Virus record (IMG/VR): IMGVR_UViG_3300037087_000046
Coordinates: 18,835 to 82,834 of that record
DNA: 64,000 nucleotides
From: a virus
Reading direction: 5' to 3' (one strand)
Positions 48,647-58,189 of the stretch are shown piece after piece. Under the pieces are notes generated by a model that worked only from the letters and a program-made list of their open reading frames with translations, was not told where the DNA came from and searched no databases. Every line of letters begins with the position of its first letter. Within the stretch, counting starts at the first letter, position 1. A program made the position numbers and the translations under genes.

Positions 48647-48940
48647 ATGTCCGTCCCCTGCACACAAGAAAAAAAAATAGACGCGATATATACCGCTATT
48701 GTAGGAGACCTTACAACCCCCGGCATCCGCACAATGCTAGCAGAAATGACAGAGACCGTATCCAAATTGGAACACGTAGTCTGGGGTAATGGGAAACCAG
48801 GGTTGGTTGAAACCGTCACCAGTTTGGTGGAAGACCGCCGTCGTAAAAAAGATAGTAAGGGCGAGTGGGTAATTATTGTTTCGTTACTAATCACAAACGC
48901 CGTAGCCTTACTCGTACCATTTTTGGGGAAACATCCATAG
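48647..48940 (+). CDS. Holin-like protein
   Basis: 97 residues from ATG at 48647 (GGGGAG upstream). Short amphipathic/coiled N-terminal region (MTETVSKLEHVVWGN), basic stretch (EDRRRKKDSKGEW) and a single C-terminal membrane helix (VIIVSLLITNAVALLVPFL). This resembles XhlA/holin-type proteins. The lysozyme lies far away at 21.5 kb, so the role is inferred. Confidence 0.5.
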   Translation: MSVPCTQEKKIDAIYTAIVGDLTTPGIRTMLAEMTETVSKLEHVVWGNGKPGLVETVTSLVEDRRRKKDSKGEWVIIVSLLITNAVALLVPFLGKHP

Positions 48941-48956
48941 AAAGAAGGGAAAAATT

Positions 48957-49673
48957 TTGGCTTACGGCTACATGGTGTACTTGACGCTTCCAGAAATTTC
49001 AACGGTATATTTTGGAATCACAACCCAACCTATTAGTCATAGATGGTGCAAACACCGTTCTGACGCACTATCTGCTACCCCAAAGTGTGTCTATCTACAT
49101 AGGTCAATGAAAAAACATGGGGTTGAAAATTTTCAAATTCAACAAATGTTTGAGAGTGAATCCTTGGATGAGTGTAAAAAGTGGGAAGTATTGACAATTA
49201 AATCAGCCCGTCAAATTGGACTGAAACTTTGGAACTTATCTGATGGGGGTGAAGGAGCAAGCGGCATAAAGCGGTCAGAAGAAACTAAAAAGAAAATGTC
49301 GGATGCCCTACGAGGTAAGCCAAAATCAGAAGCACATAAGAGAAACCTATCTATTGCCCGGTTAGGAATATCACCCTCCAATAAGGGTGTTCCCATGTCC
49401 GAGGAACAGAAACGGAAGGTTTCGGCTGCTCGTAAAGGAATACCAGCCCATAACAAGGGTGTGCCCATGTCTGAGGAACAAAAGCAGAAACTCAGGATAA
49501 TAAATCTTGGTAGAAAACAAAGTGAAGAAACTATACAGAAGAGACAGGGGCGTCCGGCAAAGAACAAAGGTATGAAACGTAGGACTGAGTATATACAAAA
49601 ACTCATAGACGGGGTGTTGGTAGATTGTGTAAAACACTCATATTATAGACCCGTTGTAGAACAAACCTTGTAG
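48957..49673 (+). CDS. GIY-YIG homing endonuclease with NUMOD3 repeats
   Basis: 238 residues from TTG at 48957. The catalytic domain starts YMVYLTLPE ... VYFGITTQPISHRW (GIY-YIG in the form VYL/YFG, with Arg). Then DGGEGASGIKRSEETKKKM and three MSEEQKRKVSAARKG-like NUMOD3 modules bind DNA. A selfish gene inserted just upstream of terL. Confidence 0.88.
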   Translation: MAYGYMVYLTLPEISTVYFGITTQPISHRWCKHRSDALSATPKCVYLHRSMKKHGVENFQIQQMFESESLDECKKWEVLTIKSARQIGLKLWNLSDGGEGASGIKRSEETKKKMSDALRGKPKSEAHKRNLSIARLGISPSNKGVPMSEEQKRKVSAARKGIPAHNKGVPMSEEQKQKLRIINLGRKQSEETIQKRQGRPAKNKGMKRRTEYIQKLIDGVLVDCVKHSYYRPVVEQTL

Positions 49674-49693
49674 TTAATTGGAAAGACAATAAG

Positions 49694-51409
49694 ATGCACC
49701 CAGAGTTTATTCATCCTCTAAAGTCCCTTTTTGCAGAAAAAATTTCAGAAGGCTTGACACGCGCAGGAGTAAAAACGTGCTCAAAATGGGCGACTGCTTA
49801 TCGCGTTATGGACAACGGGCCGTGGGTAGAGGGTGCATTCCCGTGGACACTTAAAGAACATAAGCAGATTGCTAATTGGAGTTTTGAATTATTTCCTTGG
49901 CTAAAGGAGATGCACGATTGTAAAGCAGAGATAATGTGCTCGCAAAAGTGCGCTCAAATGGGCATGACGGAAGCAGCTTTAAACAAAACTTTTAAAGCAA
50001 TAGATATTGACCGAAAGAGTGTGCTTTATTTGCTCCCCACATCTGGGTCGGCACACAAATTTTCTGCCTCTCGTTTTGACCCGTGTCTTTCTTTGAGTCC
50101 GCATCTAAAAAACTTATTTTCGGATGTTAAGAATAAAGCGCATAAACAGGCTGGTAATGCTGCAATTTTTTTTCGCGGGACGCAGACCAGGGACGGGCTA
50201 AAATCTGATCCGGTTGATTTAATTATATTCGATGAGTTGGACGAAATGCCTGCAGATATGATTTCTCTCGCATTCGCTCGCACCTTGGGAAAGGCAGCAG
50301 GAACATACCAAAACTTTCTGTTGTCAACACCCAGTATTTCTGGAAAGGGTATAAACAAGTATTTTTCAGAAAGTGACCAGCGACACTTTATGTTTAAGTG
50401 TCCCCACTGTGGTAAAATGACAGAACTTGTTTACCCAGAATGCCTTGTGGTAACTGCGGAAGATTTTACTGATCCTTTGATTAAGAACTCCCATCTAATA
50501 TGTAAGGAATGCAAAAAAAAGTTAGGGCACCTTGATAAGAGGAACTTTCTGCGGGATGCAATTTGGGTTCCAACAGTTCCTGGAAGACTTTCAGCGGGAT
50601 ACGCGATAAACCAACTTTACTCTTGTCGGTCACACCCTTCCCGTATAGCCGAGCAAGTGTTAAAGGCAAGATATTCACAATCTGATGAGCAAGAGTTCTA
50701 CAATTCATATTTAGGGCTTCCGCGTGAGGTAGAAGGTGCTCGCTTAACTAATGCTCAGATTGATGCTTGTGTGAGAAATTACAAACAGGTGCAGGCTTCT
50801 AAACCGGGTTCTTTTGTAACGATGGGAGTTGATGTAGGAAATATCCTACATTACGTTGTTTTGGAATGGGCGTTCAATGGGAATGTTACCACAAAAGATA
50901 TAAATATGATGTCATCCGCCACATTACTAAAGGAAGGAAAGACAAGAAACTTTGAAGACCTTTCAGAATTGATGCACCGTTATCAAGTTCGTTTCTGTGT
51001 AATTGACAGCCAACCTGAGGTCAGAAAGGCAACGGAGTTTGCTAAATCTTTCCCCGGGAGAGTAAAAACCTGTACATACGCAAGTGGCTCAACTGGTACG
51101 GAAATAAAAGTAGGTAAGACAGACCCTTGGCGTGTAAACGTGGATAGAACTTCATTCATAGATATGATGTATGGGCGTTTTAGGACTGACCGTATAATTC
51201 TTCCACAAGACCTATCCCAAGAATACAGACAACACCTAACATCGCTTGTCCGCGTTTATAAAACGGATTCCAGTGGAAATGCGGTGGGACGCTATGAAAA
51301 GCCAGATAATGGTCAAGACCATTTTTGTCATAGCCAGACATACGCAGAGATAGCACTTTCTTTAGGAATCAGTCTCGCGCGATCCGCCCCACTTGAAGGA
51401 GTATTTTAA
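49694..51409 (+). CDS. terL: Terminase large subunit, GpA-like
   Basis: 571 residues. Deviant Walker A CSQKCAQMGMTEAA near 76, as in lambda GpA-type enzymes; Walker B DLIIFDELDEM near 179; a zinc site CPHCGK ... CKECKKK (about 235-275); nuclease Asp in GVDVGN near 378 and DNGQDHFCHSQTY near 545. It packages DNA through the portal. Overlaps the portal start. Confidence 0.93.
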   Translation: MHPEFIHPLKSLFAEKISEGLTRAGVKTCSKWATAYRVMDNGPWVEGAFPWTLKEHKQIANWSFELFPWLKEMHDCKAEIMCSQKCAQMGMTEAALNKTFKAIDIDRKSVLYLLPTSGSAHKFSASRFDPCLSLSPHLKNLFSDVKNKAHKQAGNAAIFFRGTQTRDGLKSDPVDLIIFDELDEMPADMISLAFARTLGKAAGTYQNFLLSTPSISGKGINKYFSESDQRHFMFKCPHCGKMTELVYPECLVVTAEDFTDPLIKNSHLICKECKKKLGHLDKRNFLRDAIWVPTVPGRLSAGYAINQLYSCRSHPSRIAEQVLKARYSQSDEQEFYNSYLGLPREVEGARLTNAQIDACVRNYKQVQASKPGSFVTMGVDVGNILHYVVLEWAFNGNVTTKDINMMSSATLLKEGKTRNFEDLSELMHRYQVRFCVIDSQPEVRKATEFAKSFPGRVKTCTYASGSTGTEIKVGKTDPWRVNVDRTSFIDMMYGRFRTDRIILPQDLSQEYRQHLTSLVRVYKTDSSGNAVGRYEKPDNGQDHFCHSQTYAEIALSLGISLARSAPLEGVF

Positions 51410-53121
51410 TGGATTTTATAAAGCACCCAGACGCATACAATCAAACCCTTGAGTGGGAGAAATGGCGGTACACTGCTGAGAGTGGGCAGGATTTTATAAA
51501 TCGCTATCTAAAGCAATTCTCTGCACGAGAAGAGGCTTTGAGTTTCCTACGACGCAAGGACATGACGTATTGTCCGGCGTATGCGAAGGGAGCGTTAAAC
51601 GATGTGAAGAATGCCATTTACCAGCGCATGGCAGACATTATCCGTGAAGGTGGCCCAGAGTCTTACATGACGGCGGTTCGTCGTAATGTGACTCGTAAAG
51701 GCCAGGATATGAACTCCTTCATAGGTTATAGCGTCTTGCCGGAGTTGTTGGTAATGGGCCGCGTAGGGATTTTCGTAGATAGGGAACCCCTACCGAGTTT
51801 TGCAACGAAGAAGGACGCTGCTGCGAATCCCCCTTATCTCTACATCTACCCAGTGGAAAAGATTCTAAACTGGGCGTATGAAAAAGATGAATTGGTTAGT
51901 GTTATGTTGGAAGACACTGTTCCTATTTACGATGAGGACACGTTGCTTCCTGTAGGGGAAAAAACATCTCAACGTCTTTTAAATAAGACGGAAAACGGTG
52001 TAAGGGTCCGTATTTTCAGCGGGGGCAAAGAAGCAGAACAGGATTACATGTTGGACATTGATAAAGTCCCATTTGTAATTTTTGATATTAAGCAATCCCT
52101 ACTTACGGATATTGCGAACTATCAAATTGCACTGATGAACTTGGCAAGTTCCGACCTTAATTACTGCTTCGTTGCCAACTTCCCTTTCTTGACGGTAAAT
52201 ACAAACCCGATTGAAGATTACGGAATGGGTCAGGCTAATGTATCTTCTGTTAGTTATGAGAATGGTTTGACTGAGGGGCCTGATGGGGCGGTAAATATAA
52301 CTCCTGTTTCAACTACCATTCAGAACATGGATGACGTTAAGACAAAAGTCAGTCCAAGTATGGGGATGAAGTACGGTATAGGTCTTGAGAGACCGGGGTT
52401 TATTTCACCACCTACTGACCCATTAGTCGCGAGCATGAAGAAACAAGCAGAGATGAAGGATGAGATTAAGCAGTTGCTTAATCTGTCTCTCTCTTCTATG
52501 GGCGATTCCAAAAGTAAGGAAGAGGGGTTGTCCTTCATCGGCCAAGAGTTGGAACGTGGGGAGCGTGAGATTGCAGCAGTTTGGGGACAGTATGAAAAGT
52601 CCAATCTTCAAGCAGTCATCAAGTACCCCAATAACTACTCACTTAGAACGGACGGTGAGCGTTTTGTTGAAGCAGAGATGTTATCCGCCATTGCACCCAG
52701 TCTTCCCTCTCGAACAGCAAAGCGGGAACTTACTAAGTCAATCACTCGTTTGTTACTTGAGAACAAAGTATCTCCTGAGACGATGCGAACTATTCTCGTA
52801 GAGATTGATAAGGTAGAGAACGTGGTTACTGACCCGAACGTGTTGGCGATGGACTATAGCAACGGGGTGGTAAGTGAGGAACTCTACAGCAAGTTGCGTG
52901 GTTATCCTGAAGGTGAAGTAGCCAAGGCTCGTATAGACCATGCAGAAAGAGCAGCACGCATTGTGTTGGCTCAGACAAGCGCTTCTATGCAGAATCCAGC
53001 GGCTCGTGGTGTACCGGATGTATCAGTAGATTCCAGTGAACCCACAACGGAGAAAACACTCTCTCAGGATGCAGCAATGTCAAGAACGGCAGAACGAATG
53101 GTACGAGGAGAAGGAAAATGA
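51409..53121 (+). CDS. Portal protein, DUF4055-like
   Basis: 570 residues. LLVMGRVGIFVDREPLP near 105, YPVEKILNWAY near 150, FVIFDIKQSLL near 223 and DLNYCFVANFPFLTVN near 245 fit the DUF4055 portal-like family; position after terL agrees. Forms the dodecameric DNA channel. Confidence 0.88.
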   Translation: MDFIKHPDAYNQTLEWEKWRYTAESGQDFINRYLKQFSAREEALSFLRRKDMTYCPAYAKGALNDVKNAIYQRMADIIREGGPESYMTAVRRNVTRKGQDMNSFIGYSVLPELLVMGRVGIFVDREPLPSFATKKDAAANPPYLYIYPVEKILNWAYEKDELVSVMLEDTVPIYDEDTLLPVGEKTSQRLLNKTENGVRVRIFSGGKEAEQDYMLDIDKVPFVIFDIKQSLLTDIANYQIALMNLASSDLNYCFVANFPFLTVNTNPIEDYGMGQANVSSVSYENGLTEGPDGAVNITPVSTTIQNMDDVKTKVSPSMGMKYGIGLERPGFISPPTDPLVASMKKQAEMKDEIKQLLNLSLSSMGDSKSKEEGLSFIGQELERGEREIAAVWGQYEKSNLQAVIKYPNNYSLRTDGERFVEAEMLSAIAPSLPSRTAKRELTKSITRLLLENKVSPETMRTILVEIDKVENVVTDPNVLAMDYSNGVVSEELYSKLRGYPEGEVAKARIDHAERAARIVLAQTSASMQNPAARGVPDVSVDSSEPTTEKTLSQDAAMSRTAERMVRGEGK

Positions 53122-53561
53122 CAATATATGCGAGTGTGCATGAGGGGGATAATTTCTTTGAAGAGGAATTGGGCGGGGAAGCGTGGTCCTCCGCAACTAA
53201 ATCACAACAGCAGAAAGCACTCAACAAGTCCGCACGGCTGATTAACAGATTGAGGTATTCAGGTTATAAGACATCTGGTACACAGGATGAAGAGTTTCCC
53301 AGAAATGGGGAGACCGACGTACCGGATGATATTATGATAGCAGTAATTTTAGTAGCCGACCGTCTTTTGGACGGGATTGACACTGAGACAGAGTTTGAGA
53401 ATTTACAACTCACCAGTGCCACATTTTCACAAATATCATCTACCTACAATCGGAAAACGATTGCCCCTCACGTAGCGGCAGGAATCCCCAGTAGCGACGC
53501 ATGGAGATTACTGCTGCCTTACTTGAAGGTCAGTACGACTATTCCGTTGTGTAGGGTCTAA
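53118..53561 (+). CDS. Head-tail connector or head completion protein
   Basis: 147 residues, YASVHEGDNFFEEELGGEAW ... LINRLRYSGYKT ... AVILVADRLLDGID: the helical layout of small adaptor proteins (DnaT-like/gp6-like) with DNFxxxxxxxxxW near the N-terminus. Position between portal and scaffold is typical. Confidence 0.7.
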   Translation: MTIYASVHEGDNFFEEELGGEAWSSATKSQQQKALNKSARLINRLRYSGYKTSGTQDEEFPRNGETDVPDDIMIAVILVADRLLDGIDTETEFENLQLTSATFSQISSTYNRKTIAPHVAAGIPSSDAWRLLLPYLKVSTTIPLCRV

Positions 53562-53574
53562 GAAAGGTAACACT

Positions 53575-54315
53575 ATGTCTGATGAAACAACCCCGGCAGC
53601 AGATGAACCAGTAGTCCCGCAGGAACCCCCTAAGAACGAGGAAAAACTCGTTCCTCAGACCAAGGTAAATTCTCTTGTAGCGGCTGAAAAACGTAAATAT
53701 GAAGAGACCGCTAAAAAGGCACTTGCCGAACTTGAGCAAATCAAGCAAACGGCTAACATGACGGCGCAAGAGAAGCAATCTTTGGAAGAGCGGATGGAAT
53801 CTCTTCGGAATGAATTTCTTACTAAAGAGGAACTTGCTAAGAAGGAAAAAGCAACTCTTGAAAAGAAATATCAAACTGATTTGGAGGGTGAGAAGTCAGC
53901 AAGTCAAGCATGGCGTGAGCGGTATACCGCAGCAACTATTGAACGTTCCATTGCAGATGCTGCCAATCAACACAATGCATTTTCCACCTTGCAGATTGAG
54001 GCGATTCTAAAGCCTCTGACTAAGTTGGAAGAGATTCTGGATGATAATGGGAAGTCTACTGGGTCGTTTAAACCCGTGGTGGCTTTTAACGATGTAACGG
54101 ACAAAGGGGAGCCTATTCTGTATAAACTCTCTCCTTCGGAAGCAGTGAAGAAAATGTCTGAGAAGGATGAGTTTTTCAATTTGTTTAAGAGTGAGGCAAC
54201 TGGTGGCGTTGGCGGTTATAACGTCTCAAGTGTGCGTCCTACGGATATGCGAGCAATCGCTTCCAACCCTGAAAAGTATCGCGAAATGCGTGCTAAAGGG
54301 CAACTTCCTAAGTAG
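53575..54315 (+). CDS. Capsid scaffolding protein
   Basis: 246 residues. Acidic Pro-rich start, long coiled coil (residues 35-110, KKALAELEQIKQTAN ... KKEKATLEKKYQ) and a basic C-terminal tail (EKYREMRAKGQLPK) for coat binding. Located right before the coat gene. Confidence 0.82.
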   Translation: MSDETTPAADEPVVPQEPPKNEEKLVPQTKVNSLVAAEKRKYEETAKKALAELEQIKQTANMTAQEKQSLEERMESLRNEFLTKEELAKKEKATLEKKYQTDLEGEKSASQAWRERYTAATIERSIADAANQHNAFSTLQIEAILKPLTKLEEILDDNGKSTGSFKPVVAFNDVTDKGEPILYKLSPSEAVKKMSEKDEFFNLFKSEATGGVGGYNVSSVRPTDMRAIASNPEKYREMRAKGQLPK

Positions 54316-54332
54316 TATAAGGTATTAAAATA

Positions 54333-55664
54333 ATGGCTAATGATATTAGTGCGTTTATCCCAGAAGTCTGGGCGCAAGAATCTCTTGCAATCCTTGAAGA
54401 AAACACTGTCGCTGCCAACCTGGTCAACCGTGATTTTGAAGACCGAGTTGCTAATTTTGGAGATGTTGTAAATACCCGTAGTATCACCAAGGTCGAGGCT
54501 GACCGTTGGCAATCGGGCGATATTTCGCTGAGTGATATTACTTCTACCAATGTGGCAGTACCGCTTGACCAGTTGGGTGTCAAAGCATTCATTATCAATG
54601 ATAAAGACATGTCTATGTCTATGTCCGATCTGTTTGCAACCTATCTGAAGCCGCATGTTCAGGCCATTGCCCGCCAGATTGATGAGACTCTCATCAACCA
54701 AAAGTATCAGTTCCTTACCAACTGCGTAGGTAAAATTGGTACGGCGTTGACTAAGGACTCCGCAGTCGCGGTTGATAAGTTCTTCACTGACAAAAACGCT
54801 AATGGCTCCCGGTATGCGCTGTTGTCTGCTGCCCAGAAAGCAGACCTGCTGGGTGAAACCCAATTCACTGATGCTTATCGTCTTGGTGATGGCGGTTCGG
54901 CTCTTCGTGCGGGTTCTCTGGGTGAATTGTATGGTACTAACTGGCTGGTGGCACAGAACAACAAAACGGTGGCTTCCGGTAATACCACTATTACTGCTGC
55001 TGTGAATCATGTTGGTGGCTATGCGGCTGGTACTACGGCGATTGTTATTGATAGCACGTCTACTGCTGGTACTGCTGGTGGTTGGTGTACTATCGCTGGC
55101 GATATGACCCCGCAGCGTATTACGTCTTGTACCACGACTGCATTGGTTATCAGCCCCGGCCTTCGTAATGCAGTTGCGAATGATGCGGTTGTTACCTTCT
55201 ACACCCCCGGCACTGTCAATCTGTCCGCTGGTTATGCTGCTGGGTTTATTGACCCGATTGTTACGGGGACGTTCTCGGTGGCTCCTCAGAAGGGACAACT
55301 GGTGTCCTTCGGTACGGGTACTTCGGTGTATGGTGCGATTGGTACTCCTACCACGACCTCTCTGAAGGTTGACCGTCCTTTGGCGGTTGCCCTGACAAAC
55401 AGTGAAATCGTTGGTGTCGGCCCGGCTGGTAACTATGGGTTCGCCTTCACGAAGGACGCGCTTGCCCTTGTTTCTCGTCCGCTTGCCCTGTCTCCGGCTG
55501 GTGCTGGTGCTACCAGTTATGTTGCCAGTTACAATGGTCTCTCCGTTCGTGTGTCCTTTCAGCAGGACTTGCTCAAGAGCGGCGGTGGCATGATTGTTAA
55601 GGTTGACACGCTGTATGGTGTGAAGGCGCTTAACACCGACGCTGGCTGCGTCATCCTCTCCTAA
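54333..55664 (+). CDS. Major capsid protein, P22 coat-like
   Basis: 443 residues. FIPEVWAQESLAILEENTVAANLVNRDFED at the N-terminus, then VNTRSITKVEAD and QIDETLINQKYQF, match the P22 gp5-like coat family. Codon use is distinctly GC-richer than in neighbours, as expected for the most expressed gene. The 360-codon open frame on the opposite strand is an effect of this bias. Confidence 0.9.
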   Translation: MANDISAFIPEVWAQESLAILEENTVAANLVNRDFEDRVANFGDVVNTRSITKVEADRWQSGDISLSDITSTNVAVPLDQLGVKAFIINDKDMSMSMSDLFATYLKPHVQAIARQIDETLINQKYQFLTNCVGKIGTALTKDSAVAVDKFFTDKNANGSRYALLSAAQKADLLGETQFTDAYRLGDGGSALRAGSLGELYGTNWLVAQNNKTVASGNTTITAAVNHVGGYAAGTTAIVIDSTSTAGTAGGWCTIAGDMTPQRITSCTTTALVISPGLRNAVANDAVVTFYTPGTVNLSAGYAAGFIDPIVTGTFSVAPQKGQLVSFGTGTSVYGAIGTPTTTSLKVDRPLAVALTNSEIVGVGPAGNYGFAFTKDALALVSRPLALSPAGAGATSYVASYNGLSVRVSFQQDLLKSGGGMIVKVDTLYGVKALNTDAGCVILS

Positions 55665-56026
55665 TGCGTTGGGTCGATGGGGTAATCTACAGTTTGGAGA
55701 AATACCATCCGACTGAGATAACTTGGAAACAAGTCTCAGGGACTACCCCCGACCTGACCACGGGGGAAGTAACTGAGTCCAGTATCTCGATAGTGTTCCG
55801 TAAAGCGGTAGTGTTGCCCCAAGATGTGCTTGTCGCCATCTTGGGGCAAAACGATACAGATATTGACAGCCAAATATTTCTGGTGAGAGAGAAGTCTTTT
55901 AAGGGGTACATGCCCCATACCAGAGATATTATCACAATAAGTGAAGTAGAACTTATTGTGAGTAAGGTTCATAAATATCTGGATTGTTATGTGTTGATAG
56001 CCAAGGGGGTAAATGCTAATGACTGA
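55664..56026 (+). CDS. Hypothetical head-tail region protein
   Basis: 120 residues, ATG overlapping the coat stop. Position suggests a connector or stopper. Two long perfect hairpins (55814, 13 bp; 55932, 11 bp) are inside. Not recognised. Confidence 0.6.
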   Translation: MRWVDGVIYSLEKYHPTEITWKQVSGTTPDLTTGEVTESSISIVFRKAVVLPQDVLVAILGQNDTDIDSQIFLVREKSFKGYMPHTRDIITISEVELIVSKVHKYLDCYVLIAKGVNAND

Positions 56027-56459
56027 CAGTAGACTACCCCGTTGGCTCAGACAATCTGTGTATTATCACTTCAATGACTTGAAGGAAGGTACATGGACGC
56101 TACGCTACGAGGATGATTTGGGCACATCAACTACCCCATCACAAGTGTGTGAGGTAAGGATAGATGGCCCACGGTTACATAATACTGGAACCACCATTTG
56201 TACATTCGATATTACATGTGTCCTTAGCACTATACAGGGCACCAATATGTATACTCATAGCACAATGGTAGGTGAAGTCTTGGCAAGTTTCACTGACAGT
56301 ATAATCATCCGAAAAATGGGAACTGATGCAGATGAAGGAACTTCGGTAGTGTTGGGATGCTCCTCCATGCGTGGGGACATTCAAGTGAGAAATTATGACA
56401 GAGATGCGTTGAAGTTACAGCAATCAACAATTTCTGCGTCGTATCGGCTGGAGATATAA
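56019..56459 (+). CDS. Hypothetical tail-region protein
   Basis: 146 residues from ATG at 56019. Beta-rich (WTLRYEDDLGTSTT, TICTFDITCVLSTIQG). Position suggests tail terminator or completion. Not recognised. Confidence 0.55.
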   Translation: MTDSRLPRWLRQSVYYHFNDLKEGTWTLRYEDDLGTSTTPSQVCEVRIDGPRLHNTGTTICTFDITCVLSTIQGTNMYTHSTMVGEVLASFTDSIIIRKMGTDADEGTSVVLGCSSMRGDIQVRNYDRDALKLQQSTISASYRLEI

Positions 56460-56460
56460 A

Positions 56461-56964
56461 ATGGCCATAGTAGAACTAAAATATGCAACTATTCTGCTTG
56501 TTGATGGGGACACCCCTGTTAATACGCTGAGTCTTAAAATTGGAGATGGTAATCTTACCTACTCTGAAACACGCGCTGTAGAGTACATGAAAGATAAGGG
56601 TAAACTTGACCAGGTTCGTTTGGGGGATGAAGCCCCCGTGGATGTATCGTTGGACTGTCAACTTGAGAAATGGATTTCATCCAGTGGGGAACTTATTACC
56701 CCCCGTGAAGCCCTTACTAATACTGGCCGTGCTGCGGATTGGGTTACGTCCAGTTCGGATGTTTGTGAACCGTATGCGGTTGATTTGGTAGTTAATTATC
56801 AACCTCCGTGTGCTACGTCTGGGGCATCTCAGTTGATTACTCTGACTGACTTCCGTTATGAGAAACTAGACTTTGATCTGAAGGCTGGGACACTGAAAGT
56901 TACTGGTAAGTGTAACTGTACTTCTGCAACCTATGCCGCTGATGTTAGCGACGGCGCAGTTTAA
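56461..56964 (+). CDS. Probable major tail tube protein
   Basis: 167 residues, beta-rich (TLSLKIGDGNLTYSET, DVSLDCQLEKW, LDFDLKAGTLKVTGKCN), as in tail tube proteins. It is followed by a strong hairpin and the putative tail assembly chaperone, the normal gene order. No family name can be given with certainty. Confidence 0.65.
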   Translation: MAIVELKYATILLVDGDTPVNTLSLKIGDGNLTYSETRAVEYMKDKGKLDQVRLGDEAPVDVSLDCQLEKWISSSGELITPREALTNTGRAADWVTSSSDVCEPYAVDLVVNYQPPCATSGASQLITLTDFRYEKLDFDLKAGTLKVTGKCNCTSATYAADVSDGAV

Positions 56965-56976
56965 CCGAAAGGAATA

Positions 56977-57022
56977 TTTACATACTACTGCCCGAAGTAC
57001 AGGGCAGTAGTATGTAAAACAT
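56977..57022 (+). terminator. Hairpin after the tail tube gene
   Basis: A perfect 17-bp stem (TTTACATACTACTGCCC and complement) with an 8-base loop, followed by ACATTTT. Probably reduces transcription beyond the abundant tail tube gene or protects its mRNA end. Confidence 0.75.
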
Positions 57023-57025
57023 TTT

Positions 57026-57523
57026 ATGAAACTCTTTGGACAAACTTTTGAGAAGCCCCATTTTGATGCAGTCCCTATCATCCGGGGTGAAGATGTAATG
57101 TATATCATCTGTGAATCAGTTGCAAACATGGATGATTTTGATGTGAAGTGCCCCGAACCTAAACCACCTATGGCAATGGTTCCGGGTGGTGAAGCATCCC
57201 CCGATTATACAGATAAAGAGTTCAAGAAGAAGATGGACGCACGCGGTCTTCAGAAGATTCATTATCTTATTATCAAGTCTCTTGCTCGTGTTGAGAAGTT
57301 GGTAGATGGACAGACTGTTTCTGAAGAACTTGGTTGGGAATTGGTAGATAAGGACGACCCTACTACGTGGTCTATGTGGATTGAGGACATTAAGGCAGCA
57401 GGTTTAACCGACTTTGAAATTAGTAAAATTCAATCTACCGTGTTTGAGGTGAATAGCCTTAATAACGAAAAGGTTGAGGCAGCCCGTAAGAGTTTTTTAG
57501 TTACCAAAGCGGCAGTAAAATAA
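57026..57523 (+). CDS. Putative tail assembly chaperone
   Basis: 165 residues, acidic helical protein located between the tail tube and tape measure. No slippery site linking it to the next frame was seen. Function by position only. Confidence 0.6.
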   Translation: MKLFGQTFEKPHFDAVPIIRGEDVMYIICESVANMDDFDVKCPEPKPPMAMVPGGEASPDYTDKEFKKKMDARGLQKIHYLIIKSLARVEKLVDGQTVSEELGWELVDKDDPTTWSMWIEDIKAAGLTDFEISKIQSTVFEVNSLNNEKVEAARKSFLVTKAAVK

Positions 57524-57525
57524 TA

Positions 57526-57708
57526 ATGCCGCAAGGTCGTACTTTTAAATACTCGGTTTGGAGGGCTTGTGAAAGAATGGGTTTGAAGCCACCCGGTATA
57601 ACAGTTAAAAACTGGGAAGACCTTGATGTGGTAAGCCAGTCCAATCTTTTAGCCTATGACCAGGTAAGAGGGTACGAAGATGTTGAAATGCAGGTATCCC
57701 GTTTTTGA
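57526..57708 (+). CDS. Small tail-region protein
   Basis: 60 residues (YSVWRACERMGLKPPG ... WEDLDVVSQSNLLAY). It occupies the place of the second tail chaperone frame (gpT/gp-GT type) but has its own ATG. Function by position. Confidence 0.6.
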   Translation: MPQGRTFKYSVWRACERMGLKPPGITVKNWEDLDVVSQSNLLAYDQVRGYEDVEMQVSRF

Positions 57709-58189
57709 GGTGGATACAGTTTACTTTCAGGCAGCGGTACACGAATTGCTCTCTTCTATTTTGAAGAGAGCAATTCGTGCTTGGTATAAGGAAGTATGGG
57801 GGGATATACCTGTATGGTCGGGAATGGCACAGGCAGAATTTATTCCATTAGGAGCAACCATTGGGGATGTTCCTACCGCCCAAACTGAAATAGTTTTTGA
57901 TACAGAAGGTGTTAGGCCTTCAATGGGTAGGTCAATAGGCCAAGACTCATTCAAGATAGAAACGGGGAATGGGGTATATCACTTTAATTTTACAGTAGGT
58001 GTACCTCACACAAATATAAATAGTGGAGATGGTGCCAAGCAGATGAATCTTAAAAGACCTGTCCCTTGGCAAACTTTTGTTAAGGCAGCGGCAGCACTTA
58101 AAAATGAGATTGAGATGGTGATGCTTGAGACAAAACTTTCACGGTTATTGTCAGAATCTATCCATGTAACATATAGGGAAACACGATAA
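57680..58189 (+). CDS. Hypothetical tail protein
   Basis: 169 residues from ATG 57680. Contains LLSSILKRAIRAWYKEVWGD, encoded partly by a 17-bp perfect inverted repeat (57740-57779), and GNGVYHFNFTVGVPH. Coupled to the tape measure gene. Unknown. Confidence 0.6.
   Translation: MLKCRYPVFEVDTVYFQAAVHELLSSILKRAIRAWYKEVWGDIPVWSGMAQAEFIPLGATIGDVPTAQTEIVFDTEGVRPSMGRSIGQDSFKIETGNGVYHFNFTVGVPHTNINSGDGAKQMNLKRPVPWQTFVKAAAALKNEIEMVMLETKLSRLLSESIHVTYRETR

Noticed and set aside
54216-55298. 360-codon open frame on the minus strand
   Set aside because: It lies exactly opposite the capsid gene, has Arg/Ser-rich antisense-like composition and no ribosome site. Codon bias of the capsid gene explains it.
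54333-55664. Foreign origin of the capsid gene because of its GC-richer codons
   Set aside because: High expression explains the bias; gene order and family agree with its neighbours.
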